Assembly (NCBI RefSeq): GCF_030269685.1 | Contig: NZ_BSTT01000004.1 | Location: forward strand, 248,001 to 312,000 | Direction of reading: 5' to 3' | DNA: 64,000 nucleotides | Origin: Actinomycetospora sp. NBRC 106378 | GTDB taxonomy: Bacteria; Actinomycetota; Actinomycetes; Mycobacteriales; Pseudonocardiaceae | Shown: positions 56,674 through 64,000 of the stretch, piece by piece | Layout: every line of letters starts with the position of its first letter | How positions within the stretch are numbered: position 1 is the first letter of the stretch | The notes under the pieces: generated by a model | The model's database searches: none | The model's input: only the letters and a program-made list of their open reading frames with translations | Told to the model about the DNA's origin: nothing | Made by a program: the position numbers and the translations under genes

Positions 56674-57376
56674 GGACCGGAAGCTCGCGGCCACCTGGCG
56701 GGACGCGAAGGTCGTCTCGGTCGACCACCACGGCGAGCTCGGAGTGGTCCTGCGCCTCGACGTGCCCGACCGCGTCGTCCACCGCCCCGGCCAGCACTAC
56801 GTCCTGCGGCTGCGCGCCGAGGACGGCTACACGGCGAGCCGCTCCTACTCCGCGGTGTCGGCCCCGTCGGACGACCTGGTCGAGCTGTACGTGGAGAAGG
56901 TTCCCGACGGCGAGGTGTCCGGCTTCCTCGCCGAGGTCGTCGAGCCGGGGGACCTGCTGGAGTGCCGCGGTCCGATCGGGCGCTGGTTCGCCTGGGACGG
57001 CCAGTCGCCCGCCCTCGGGATCGGCGGCGGCAGCGGGGTGGCGCCGCTGGTGTCGATGCTGCGGCACGCCCGCGACGTCGGGCACCCCGAGCTGCTGCAC
57101 CTGGCGGTCTCGGCGTGGACCGCCGACCACCTGCCCTACCGCGAGGAGCTGGAGTCGTCCGGCGCGCTCGTCGCGTACTCCCGGCAGAAGGGCGGATCGC
57201 GCCTGGACGCGGCCGTGATCGCCGCGGTCGCCGACCCCGGCGCGACCGCGTTCGTGTGCGGCTCGGCACGATTCACCCTGGCGATGGAGTCACACCTCCT
57301 GTCCGCCGGGCAGCCGGAGTCCAGCATCCGGATCGAACGGTTCGGGCCGACGGGAGAGAGTGCGGAGAATGGCTGA
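56663..57376 (+). CDS. Ferredoxin-NADP reductase-type FAD oxidoreductase
   Basis: This 237-aa protein shows an FAD-binding domain (HRPGQHYVLRLRAEDG; SRSYSAVSAP) and an NAD-binding domain (GIGGGSGVAPLVSMLRHA; FVCGSARFTLAMESHL). It probably passes electrons from NAD(P)H to the upstream molybdopterin enzyme. ATG 56663 overlaps the upstream gene by 11 nt. The pair is conserved in many actinobacteria, according to my knowledge of the family; that is not tested here. Confidence 0.88.
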   Translation: MATEDRKLAATWRDAKVVSVDHHGELGVVLRLDVPDRVVHRPGQHYVLRLRAEDGYTASRSYSAVSAPSDDLVELYVEKVPDGEVSGFLAEVVEPGDLLECRGPIGRWFAWDGQSPALGIGGGSGVAPLVSMLRHARDVGHPELLHLAVSAWTADHLPYREELESSGALVAYSRQKGGSRLDAAVIAAVADPGATAFVCGSARFTLAMESHLLSAGQPESSIRIERFGPTGESAENG

Positions 57377-58766
57377 CATCGACGTGGACGTCGTGGTGAT
57401 CGGCGCGGGCCCGGTGGGGGAGAACGTCGCCGACCGCGCGCACCAGCAGGGCCTGAGCGCCGCGGTCGCCGAGGCGGGCCTGGTCGGGGGCGAGTGCTCG
57501 TACTACGCGTGCATCCCGTCGAAGGCGCTGCTGCGGCCGGTCGACCTGCGGGCCGCGGTGGAGCGCATGCCCGGTCTCGACGTGGGCCCGGTGGACGCCG
57601 CGAAGGTCTTCGAGCGGCGCGACCAGTTCGCGAACCCGGACGACTCCGGCCAGGCCGACTGGCTCGACGGCGCCGGCATCACGCTGCTGCGCGGGCGCGG
57701 CCGGATCACCGGCGAGCGTGCGGTCGCGGTGGACCACGGCGACGGCACGACGACGGAGGTCGCCGCGCGCTACGTCGTCGTCGCGACCGGCTCGGTGCCG
57801 ACCTACCCGCCGATCGACGGCATCGACGAGGTCGACGCCTGGACCAACCGCGAGGCCACCCAGGCCTCCCGCGTCCCGGACTCGCTGCTGATCCTGGGCG
57901 GCGGGGTGGTCGGCGTGGAGATGGCGACGGCCTACCAGCGGCTCGGGAGCCGCGTGACCCTCGTGCAGCACGGCGAGCGGCTCGTCCCCTCCGTCGAGCC
58001 CGAGGCGTCGCGGCGGCTGCAGGCCTCGCTCGAGCGCGACGGCGTGGACGTGCGGCTCGGTGTCTCCATGACGGCGGTGAAGCGGGACGGCAGTGAGGTC
58101 GTGGCCTCGCTCGACGACGGCTCGGAGCTGCGCGGCGCCGAGCTGCTGGTCGCGGCGGGCCGGAAGCCGGCCACGTCGGACCTCGGGCTGGACACGGTCG
58201 GCCTGGAACCCGGGAAGCCGCTCGACGCCGACGAGACGACGACGGTGCAGGGCGACTGGCTCTACGCCGTCGGCGACGCCTCGACGGGCGCGAAGCTGAC
58301 GCACATGGGCAAGTACCAGGCCCGGATCTGCGGCGACGTGCTGGTTGCGCGCTCGCGGGGGGAGGAGCTCGGTGGGCGCTACTCGAAGCACGCGGCCACC
58401 GCCGAGTCGACGGCCGTCCCGCAGGTGATCTTCACCGACCCGCAGATCGCGGCGGTGGGGCACACCTCGGAGAGTGCCGAGCGCGCCGGGCTGACCGTGC
58501 GCGCCGTCAGCTACGAGATCGGGAACACCGCCGGCGGCTCGCTGCAGGCCGACGGCTACGACGGGTTCGCGACGATCGTGGTCGACACCGACCGCGAGGT
58601 CGTCGTGGGCGCGACCTTCGTCGGCCAGGACGTCGCCGACATGGTCCACGGGGCGACCATCGCGATCGTCGGGGAGGTGCCGCTCGCCCGCCTGTGGCAC
58701 GCGGTCCCGTCGTTCCCGACGATGTCCGAGGTCTGGCTGCGCCTGCTGGAGACGTACGGGATGTGA
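57369..58766 (+). CDS. Pyridine nucleotide-disulfide oxidoreductase (dihydrolipoyl dehydrogenase-like)
   Basis: This 465-aa flavoprotein has FAD motif VVVIGAGPVGENVA, redox segment VGGECSYYACIPSKAL with Cys-x4-Cys, NAD motif LLILGGGVVGVEMATAY, second FAD motif LYAVGDASTGAKLTH, and dimerisation domain from about 340. The GGECSYYACIPSK variant of the redox centre is usual in an actinobacterial LpdA/Mer-like group that is not necessarily part of 2-oxoacid dehydrogenases. ATG 57369 has GGAGAGAGTGCGGAGA upstream. It is the last gene of the three-gene redox operon. Confidence 0.88.
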   Translation: MADIDVDVVVIGAGPVGENVADRAHQQGLSAAVAEAGLVGGECSYYACIPSKALLRPVDLRAAVERMPGLDVGPVDAAKVFERRDQFANPDDSGQADWLDGAGITLLRGRGRITGERAVAVDHGDGTTTEVAARYVVVATGSVPTYPPIDGIDEVDAWTNREATQASRVPDSLLILGGGVVGVEMATAYQRLGSRVTLVQHGERLVPSVEPEASRRLQASLERDGVDVRLGVSMTAVKRDGSEVVASLDDGSELRGAELLVAAGRKPATSDLGLDTVGLEPGKPLDADETTTVQGDWLYAVGDASTGAKLTHMGKYQARICGDVLVARSRGEELGGRYSKHAATAESTAVPQVIFTDPQIAAVGHTSESAERAGLTVRAVSYEIGNTAGGSLQADGYDGFATIVVDTDREVVVGATFVGQDVADMVHGATIAIVGEVPLARLWHAVPSFPTMSEVWLRLLETYGM

Positions 58767-58774
58767 GCTCCGCT

Positions 58775-58820
58775 CAGGTGAGCACTAATCCGTGTTCGGG
58801 CACGGATTTGTGCTCACCTG
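58775..58820. repeat. Recurring hairpin element, copy 2
   Basis: CAGGTGAGCAC-T-AATCCGTG (58775-58794) pairs with CACGGATT-T-GTGCTCACCTG (58801-58820) around TTCGGG, a stem of 19 of 20 bp. It matches the element at 38119-38172 and again lies between convergent genes. Confidence 0.85.
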
Positions 58821-58830
58821 GCGAAGCCAC

Positions 58831-59469
58831 CTAGTTGCTGATCGCCGGCGACGCGCGCAGGTACGTGGTGCTGGTCAGCTGGTCGACCAGGAACCGCGCG
58901 ACGTCGGCGCGGGCCATCTCCACGCCGATCGGGTCGACGCCGAGGAAGCCCGAGCGGATCGGGTTGCCACCCGGCACGTCGATCGGCGCGAACATGCGCG
59001 CCACGGTCCAGTCGAGCTCCGAGGTGGTCACCGCCTCGTGGATGCCCTGCACCTCGGCGAGCGCGCCGGGGATGAGGATGCCGATGCCGATCGGCACGAG
59101 GCGGTCGAGCAGGCGGGGCCGGTCGCGCGGGTCGGGGACGCTCACGGTCACGAGCGACACCAGACGACGGACGTCCGCGGCGTGCATCGCCTTGACGATG
59201 GTGCGGGTGCCGTCGGTCAGCGGCGTGTCCGACAGGAACGGGTCGATCGGCGGCCCGTAGGCCGTGATCACCCCGTCGGCGCCGTCGACGGCCCGGGCGA
59301 CCGCGTCGGTGTCGGAGAGCTCGGCCTCCACGACGTCGACCGCGTACTGCAGGTCCCCGAGCTTCTCGGGGCTGCGCACGAGGGCGGTGACCTCGTGCCC
59401 GTCGGCGAGGAGGTGATGGACGACGAACCGGCCGACCCCGCCGGTCGCCCCGAACACGGTGACCTTCAT
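58831..59469 (-). CDS. NAD(P)H-binding (NmrA-like) oxidoreductase
   Basis: This 212-aa atypical SDR has the motif VTVFGATGGVGRFVVHHLL and AVDGADGVITAYGPP, typical of NAD(P)-binding_10/NmrA-like proteins acting as quinone or lipid modifiers, or as redox sensors. No classical Tyr-x3-Lys site is evident. ATG 59469 overlaps the stop of the upstream CBS/MgtE-N gene, so it may be the last gene of the metal operon. Confidence 0.85.
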   Translation of the reverse strand: MKVTVFGATGGVGRFVVHHLLADGHEVTALVRSPEKLGDLQYAVDVVEAELSDTDAVARAVDGADGVITAYGPPIDPFLSDTPLTDGTRTIVKAMHAADVRRLVSLVTVSVPDPRDRPRLLDRLVPIGIGILIPGALAEVQGIHEAVTTSELDWTVARMFAPIDVPGGNPIRSGFLGVDPIGVEMARADVARFLVDQLTSTTYLRASPAISN

Positions 59470-60608
59470 GGGGTGGGATGGCTCACGGGAGGTGTGCCCA
59501 ACCGTTCCGTGTCGGGCAGCACACCCGGGGCGGGCAGGTCACGGCGTCGCCAGTCCGCCGGGACCGTCGCCTCGAGCGCGTCGTCGACGGTGACCACGCC
59601 GAGCACCCGGCCGTCGCGGTCGACCACCGGGAGCGCGAGCAGGTCGTAGTCGCTCATCAGCACGGCGACCTCGACGACGTCGGCGTCGGCCCGCACCCGC
59701 ACGGGATCCGGCTCCGCGACGGTGGCCAGCGCGGCCGTCGGGTCGGCCTGGACCAGGTGCACGAGCGGCACGCTGCCGCACAGCCGGTCGTCGGCGTCGA
59801 GGGCGAGCACGGTGGCGAGCACCCCCGGCTGGACGGCCGAGGTCCGCACCCGGTCCAGGACCTCCCCGATGGGCGTCGACCCGGGCAGCGCGAGGTGGTC
59901 CGGGATCATCAGCCCGCCCGCCGACGTCGGCTTGTAGCCCAGCAGGGCGACGACCTTCGCCCGCCGCGGGGCGGGCAGGAGGTCGAGCACCCCCCGCCGG
60001 CGTTCCTGGGGCAGGTCCATGAGGGCGTCGGTCGCGTCGTCGGCGTCCATCCGGGCGAGCACGGCGGCCACGTCGTCGTCGGTGCGGCCGCGGAAGAGCC
60101 GGGTCTGGTCGTCCTCGTCGAGCTCTTCGAAGACGTCGGCCTCCAGCTCCGGGTCCGCGTGGACGCGGTCGAGCAGCTCGGCCTGCTCGGCCCGCGACGC
60201 GTCCTCCAGCAGGTCCGCGAGCTGGGGGGCCTTCAGGGCGCGGAGCCGGTCGAGCGGGGTGCGGGCGAGGACCGAGGGCGCGTGCCCGATGAGGGCCTCG
60301 AAGGCGAGCCAGTCGCGGCACCGGGCGCCGTCGTCGTCGGTGACGGCCACCGGGCCGGGGAGCAGCCGGCCGAGCGCCCGCCGCCACCACGCACGCGGCC
60401 GGACGTCGACCCCGACGAGCGTGGCGGCCGCCGGGGTGACGGCGAGCTCCAGGTCCCACGCGGTGACCAGGGCGGCGGCGGGGACGTCGATGAGGCGGTG
60501 CCCCAGGATGTCCTCGCGCAGCAGCACCTCACCGTCCCGGCGGGCGAAGGGCCGGAGGTCGAGCCGGTCCCCGCGCAGGGTGAGGTCGGTGGCGCTCCAG
60601 TCGACCAC
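59466..60608 (-). CDS. MgtE N-domain and CBS-pair protein (main part of a frameshifted gene)
   Basis: This 380-aa open part contains a PRC-like beginning (LTLRGDRLDLRPF; LLREDILGHRLIDVPAA), an MgtE-type N-domain with helical repeats (DLLEDASRAEQAELLDRVHA; VAAVLARMDADDATDALMDL), and a CBS pair at the C-terminus (SAVQPGVLATVLALDADDRL; MSDYDLLALPVVDRDGRVLG). In MgtE such domains sense Mg2+, but no channel helices are present. GTG 60608 is not a convincing start; the reading frame looks like the continuation of the fragment at 60529-60783. It follows the NRAMP-like gene. Confidence 0.8.
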   Translation of the reverse strand: MVDWSATDLTLRGDRLDLRPFARRDGEVLLREDILGHRLIDVPAAALVTAWDLELAVTPAAATLVGVDVRPRAWWRRALGRLLPGPVAVTDDDGARCRDWLAFEALIGHAPSVLARTPLDRLRALKAPQLADLLEDASRAEQAELLDRVHADPELEADVFEELDEDDQTRLFRGRTDDDVAAVLARMDADDATDALMDLPQERRRGVLDLLPAPRRAKVVALLGYKPTSAGGLMIPDHLALPGSTPIGEVLDRVRTSAVQPGVLATVLALDADDRLCGSVPLVHLVQADPTAALATVAEPDPVRVRADADVVEVAVLMSDYDLLALPVVDRDGRVLGVVTVDDALEATVPADWRRRDLPAPGVLPDTERLGTPPVSHPTP

Positions 60609-60783
60609 CTCCTCGGCGGGCAGGAACGAGGCGGTGGCCGCCGACGTCGGCGACGAGCCCGGTCACGGCCGGGTGGTCGTGCCCGCGCAGCCGGACGATC
60701 ACGTCGGCGATGCGGCCGAGGTGCTGGTCGTGGGTGCCGCGGACCGGACGTCCGAGGAGGTCGTGCAGGGATCGCCGGTTCAT
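60529..60783 (-). pseudogene. N-terminal PRC-barrel fragment, out of frame with the CBS gene
   Basis: From ATG 60783, with GGAAGGAAG upstream, the frame reads MNRRSLHDLLGRPVRGTHDQ ... GRIADVIVRLRGHDH ... GLVADVGGHR, the start of a PRC-barrel protein. It then degenerates into Arg/Gly-rich nonsense. One extra base near 60635 would join it to the frame reading FLPAEEVVDW of the downstream part. Either a true frameshift mutation, a programmed shift, or a sequence error explains this. Confidence 0.75.
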
Positions 60784-60812
60784 GGTGCTTCCTTCCGGGG
60801 TCGGGGCGGGAC

Positions 60813-62447
60813 TCACGACGCGAGGGCGAGCTGGACGATCCGGACGACGACCATCCCGACGGCGACGACGAGGTAGCCGCGGAGCACGGTCAGGCCGACC
60901 CGACGGCCGCGGGAGAGCTCCGGGCGGGTGAGCAGGGCCAGCGGCGGCATCCGCCACGAGGTGCGCTCCGGGGCGGCGGGCCGGGGAGTGCGCGGCCGGC
61001 GCAGCCCGACGACGAGGGCCACCAGCCCGACGAGCAGCGCGAGGCCCCCGCCCGCCCCGAGGATCGTCACGATGGCGCCGGCGGTGATGTCGGGGAACAC
61101 GACCGCGGCCGTGAGGACGATCGAGAGCAGCACGAGCACCGCGATGACGACGACGGTGAGCAGGTTCCGCACCCGCCCGTTGACCCACGGCCCGAGGACC
61201 TCGCGGTCGTTGCAGAGCAGGAGCAGGAACACGCTCGCGGAGGGCAGCAGGACGCCCGCGAGGGTCTGCACGCCCTCGGTGAGCAGCCCGAGCGGGCTGC
61301 CCGGGATCACCACGACGACGGCGGCGAGCACGAGGATGCCCGCGAAGACCGCGTAGAAGCCCTTCGCCTCCCGGACCCCGCGGTGCAGGGAGTGCTTCAG
61401 CCCGAGGACGTCGCCGATCGCGTAGGCGGTCGCCAGCGAGACCGCGGCGGCCCCGATGATCGAGGCGTCGATGAGCGCGAGCGCGAACATCACGCCCGCG
61501 GCCGGGCCGACGTAGCGCCCCAGGCCGTCGGCCACCCCGCCCGCGTCGGTGAAGTTCCCGAACTCCGGCTGCCCGGCGAACGCCGTCGCGGTGAAGGCCA
61601 TCATCGCGCCCGCGCCGATCACCACGATGACGATGCCGATCCACAGGTCGGCCTTCTCGTAGTTCATGAAGCGGGGCGTGATGCGCTTGTCGATCACGTA
61701 GGACTGCTGGAAGAACAGCTGCCACGGCGCCACGGTGGTCCCGACGATGCCGATGATCAGCAGCATCACCGTCGACAGCTCGCCGCCGGGCAGGCCGAGC
61801 ACCACGAAGTCGCGGGCCAGCTGCCCGATCGGCGGGTGCGCCATGACGAGGATCGGGATCAGCAGCACGTTCCCGACGACGAGGACCAGGCAGACCCGCT
61901 CGAACCGGCGGAAGCTCCCGGTGGAGGCCGCCGCGACCACGACGACGGCGGCGACCAGCACCCCGGGCACGGTCGGGAGCCCGAGGTAGGACAGCCCGAG
62001 GCTGATGCCGATGAACTCCGTGACGATCGTCAGGCCGTTGAGCAGGAACAGGTCGATGACGCTGAACGCGCCCCAGAAGCGGCCGAACCGCTCGAGGATC
62101 AGCCGCGCGTGCCCGACGCCGGTCACCGCGCCGAGACGCAGCACCATCTCCTGGTTGAGGTAGAGCACCGGGACGAGCAGCAGCAGCGTCCAGAGCAGGC
62201 TCGTCCCGTAGTTCTGCCCGGCCTGGGTGTAGGTGCCGAAGGCGCCGGCGTCGTTGTCGCCGACCATGACGATGAGGCCGGGACCGACGATGGCGACGAG
62301 GGTCTTCAGGCGGGCGGGGAGGGTCACCCGCGCGCCGGTGTCGTCGAGGCGGACGGTGCCGAGGGCGCCGTGGATGTCGCCGAGGTGGGCGTCGTCGAGA
62401 ACCGCGCTGTCGGCGCTGCCGCGCTCGGTCGGGGTGGGCGTGGCCAT
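60813..62447 (-). CDS. NRAMP-family divalent metal transporter (divergent binding motif)
   Basis: This 544-aa protein has about 11-12 helices and NRAMP-like organisation: first-helix GPGLIVMVGDNDAGAFGTYT, helix 6 GIVGTTVAPWQLFFQQSYVI. In canonical NRAMP the metal sites are DPGN in helix 1 and MPH in helix 6; here they read DNDAGA and APW. Loss of the Met and altered Asn suggest a different ion range, as in NRAMP-related magnesium transporters, rather than Mn/Fe (inference). ATG 62447 is 74 nt after the P-type ATPase stop; the PRC/MgtE-N gene follows by 29 nt. Confidence 0.85.
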   Translation of the reverse strand: MATPTPTERGSADSAVLDDAHLGDIHGALGTVRLDDTGARVTLPARLKTLVAIVGPGLIVMVGDNDAGAFGTYTQAGQNYGTSLLWTLLLLVPVLYLNQEMVLRLGAVTGVGHARLILERFGRFWGAFSVIDLFLLNGLTIVTEFIGISLGLSYLGLPTVPGVLVAAVVVVAAASTGSFRRFERVCLVLVVGNVLLIPILVMAHPPIGQLARDFVVLGLPGGELSTVMLLIIGIVGTTVAPWQLFFQQSYVIDKRITPRFMNYEKADLWIGIVIVVIGAGAMMAFTATAFAGQPEFGNFTDAGGVADGLGRYVGPAAGVMFALALIDASIIGAAAVSLATAYAIGDVLGLKHSLHRGVREAKGFYAVFAGILVLAAVVVVIPGSPLGLLTEGVQTLAGVLLPSASVFLLLLCNDREVLGPWVNGRVRNLLTVVVIAVLVLLSIVLTAAVVFPDITAGAIVTILGAGGGLALLVGLVALVVGLRRPRTPRPAAPERTSWRMPPLALLTRPELSRGRRVGLTVLRGYLVVAVGMVVVRIVQLALAS

Positions 62448-62521
62448 GGTTCAGCTCGCTCTCATGGTCATACGATCGTTTGAACGGAGGTCGTGGGGAG
62501 GGGCTACGGGAGCGGGGCGGA

Positions 62522-64000
62522 CTAGAGCCAGCGGCCCCGTCGGCGCAGGTGCAGGGCCTTGAGCACCTGGGCGAGCGCGGCGTAGCCGAGCACCGCGGCC
62601 CCGATCCACAGCAGGTAGACCGCCGGCAGGCCCTGCATCGAGAGCCGGCCGGCCAGGGGGCTGAAGGCCAGCAGGAGCCCCACCCCTGCCGCGGCGCCCG
62701 TCGCGAGGACCACCGGCCGTCGGGGGAGACGGCGCCACGGAGCGCCCCGGGTGCGCAGCACCAGCACGATCGCGAGCTGGGTGAGCAGGCCCTCGACGAA
62801 CCAGCCGGCGCGGAAGCGGTCCGGCGCCGACCCGGCGTCGAGACCCCACCAGAGCACCCCGAAGGTGGCGAGGTCGAACAGCGAGGACAGCGGCCCGAAC
62901 GTCAGCATGATGCGGATCAGGTCCGAGGTGTCCCAGCGGCGCGGCCGTGCGGCGTACTCGGGGTCGACCCGGTCCCACGGCAACGCCAGCTGGGCGGCGT
63001 CGTAGAGCAGGTTCTGCACCACGAGCTGCAGCGGGAGCATCGGGAGGAAGGGCAGCACGACGGCCGCGGCGACGAGCGTCAGCACGTTGCCGAAGTTCGA
63101 GCTCGCCGTGATCGTCACGTACTTGAGGGTGTTGCCGAGGGTCCGACGGCCCTCCACGACGCCGGCCGCGAGGACGGCGAGGTCGGGGTCGGTGAGCACG
63201 AGGTCGGCCGCGCGCTTCGCGGCCGGCGTCGCGGAGTCGGGGGCGATGCCGACGTCGGCGACGCGCAGCGCCGGCGCGTCGTTCACGCCGTCGCCGACGA
63301 AGCCGACCACCCGGCCGCGGGCGCGCAGCGCGGTGACGACGCGGGCCTTGTGGGCCGGGGTGACCCGGGCGAACACCCGGGCCCGCTCGAGCAGGCGCCC
63401 GAGGCGGGCGTCGTCGAGCCCGTCGAGGTCCTCGCCGACGACGACGTCGGCGGCGGGGATGCCCGCCTGGTGCGCGACGCGGGCCGCGACGTGGCGGTTG
63501 TCCCCGGTGAGCAGGAGGACCTCGACGCCGTGCCGGGCCAGGTCGCGCACGGCCGCCGGTGCGCTCTCGCGCACCGGGTCGACGAACCCGACGAAGCCCA
63601 CGAGCGTCAGGCCCTGCTCGTCGCGCTCGGAGACCTCGCCCAGTCGCGGCAGCCGCTTCGCCGCCACGGCGAGCAACCGCAGACCCTGGTCGGCGTGGGC
63701 CCGCGCGAGATCCTCCGCCGCGAACCGGCGGCCGGGGTCGAGCGCGACCGCGTCCCCGTCGAGCCGCGCCTCGTCGCACCGGGGCAGGACCTCGTCCGGG
63801 TCGCCCTTGGTGATCATGAGGCGTTCGCCGTCGCGCCGGCGCACCACCGCCGTCGCGCGGCGACGCACCTGGTCGAAGCCGATCTCGTCGACCGGGGTGT
63901 AGAGCGCCTCGTCGAGCGTGTCGCTCGGGTCGGCGAGCTGGTCGAGCACGGCCTCGTCGAGCCGGCCCACGGGCGCGATCTGGGAGCGGACCGCCAGGAC
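62522..64000 (-). CDS. mgtA: Magnesium-type P-type ATPase (MgtA/MgtB-like), 5' part outside window
   Basis: The frame is open to base 64000, so the N-terminus (including the DKTGT site) lies outside. About 492 C-terminal residues are seen. The nucleotide and hinge motifs are MITKGDPDEVLPRC, TGDNRHVAARVAHQAG, and VGFVGDGVNDAPALRVADVG. The C-terminal membrane helices include SSNFGNVLTLVAAAVVLPFL and MLPLQLVVQNLLYDAAQLAL, and the latter resembles the MgtA C-terminal LLxxNLLYD. It is the first gene of the metal operon in this window. Confidence 0.9.
   Translation of the reverse strand, partial: VLAVRSQIAPVGRLDEAVLDQLADPSDTLDEALYTPVDEIGFDQVRRRATAVVRRRDGERLMITKGDPDEVLPRCDEARLDGDAVALDPGRRFAAEDLARAHADQGLRLLAVAAKRLPRLGEVSERDEQGLTLVGFVGFVDPVRESAPAAVRDLARHGVEVLLLTGDNRHVAARVAHQAGIPAADVVVGEDLDGLDDARLGRLLERARVFARVTPAHKARVVTALRARGRVVGFVGDGVNDAPALRVADVGIAPDSATPAAKRAADLVLTDPDLAVLAAGVVEGRRTLGNTLKYVTITASSNFGNVLTLVAAAVVLPFLPMLPLQLVVQNLLYDAAQLALPWDRVDPEYAARPRRWDTSDLIRIMLTFGPLSSLFDLATFGVLWWGLDAGSAPDRFRAGWFVEGLLTQLAIVLVLRTRGAPWRRLPRRPVVLATGAAAGVGLLLAFSPLAGRLSMQGLPAVYLLWIGAAVLGYAALAQVLKALHLRRRGRWL

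Noticed and set aside
59478-62483. Plus-strand open frame of about 1000 codons opposite the NRAMP and CBS genes
   Set aside because: Composition is His/Asp/Arg-biased shadow sequence and crosses several real gene boundaries.
62448-62521. Metal riboswitch (M-box) between the ATPase and NRAMP genes
   Set aside because: Only 74 nt are available, too short for an M-box, and no matching helices are visible. A leader upstream of the ATPase would be outside the window.

Overview
The window is chromosomal DNA of a very high-GC actinobacterium. Frequent GTG starts, GTGA/ATGA start-stop overlaps, many leaderless-looking promoters and the gene families present (Ssd/TadA/TadE next to a DUF1998 helicase, DUF3558 and DUF5709 proteins, an MntR-like regulator, TopA with a Lys/Ala tail) suggest Pseudonocardiaceae or a close relative. 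The family placement is inference; no rRNA or other direct marker is present. I see no phage, insertion sequence, CRISPR array or plasmid module. The window opens inside an Ssd/CpaE-like gene and closes inside an mgtA-like P-type ATPase gene.

Layout. 1-8.3 kb: a Tad-type secretion locus (Ssd/CpaE-like, TadA, TadB-like, TadC-like, DUF4244, two TadE-like), a short primase/polymerase-like protein, a hairpin-rich intergenic island, and an oppositely oriented MrfA-type helicase. 8.5-15.1 kb: proton-pumping pyrophosphatase, an unknown gene whose apparent promoter overlaps a LexA-type SOS box, and topA. 15-22.9 kb: DUF998/TetR divergent pair, two nuclease-fold genes on either side of holB, a class A beta-lactamase-like lipoprotein, an ArsR-like regulator and a DUF3558 lipoprotein. 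22.9-23.3 kb: a 156-bp tandem repeat. 23.3-29.3 kb: YbaK, nitrilase, arylamine N-acetyltransferase, a SurE-like lipoprotein, a sulfur operon (thioredoxin, Cys leader peptide, DUF4395, cysteine synthase/desulfhydrase-like enzyme) and an Lrp-type regulator. 29.3-33.4 kb: MFS exporter, tRNA-Thr(CGT), GH46 chitosanase, DUF4267 protein and a repeat protein with a poly-Cys/Asp tail. 33.6-38.1 kb: a complete oleABCD olefin cluster. 38.1-48.7 kb: PHB-depolymerase-like esterase, ribbon-helix-helix regulator, SDR, two YihY proteins, an indolepyruvate:ferredoxin oxidoreductase, DUF2461 and a DEAD-box helicase. 48.8-55.7 kb: LAS-like peptidase, FmdB zinc ribbon, two Pro/Ala/Val-repeat secreted proteins, MntR-like regulator, PEBP, and a TetR-P450-deaminase operon. 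56-58.8 kb: molybdopterin oxidoreductase, flavin reductase and pyridine nucleotide disulfide oxidoreductase. 58.8-64 kb: a divalent-metal locus (MgtA, NRAMP-like, and a PRC/MgtE-N/CBS gene that appears frameshifted).

How the genes fit together. The clearest functional units are the Tad locus, the olefin cluster (head-to-head acyl condensation, reduction, beta-lactone formation and decarboxylation), the cysteine/sulfide operon with a built-in Cys-containing leader peptide, and the Mg/Mn transport locus. Regulation is unusually legible. Palindromic operators are visible at TetR/DUF998, DUF4267, ole, the RHH regulator, the SDR and TetR/P450. Many starts have a TANNNT box 12-14 nt upstream, suggesting leaderless mRNAs. 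Convergent gene ends either share stop codons or are separated by strong hairpins, and one hairpin element recurs about 20 kb apart.
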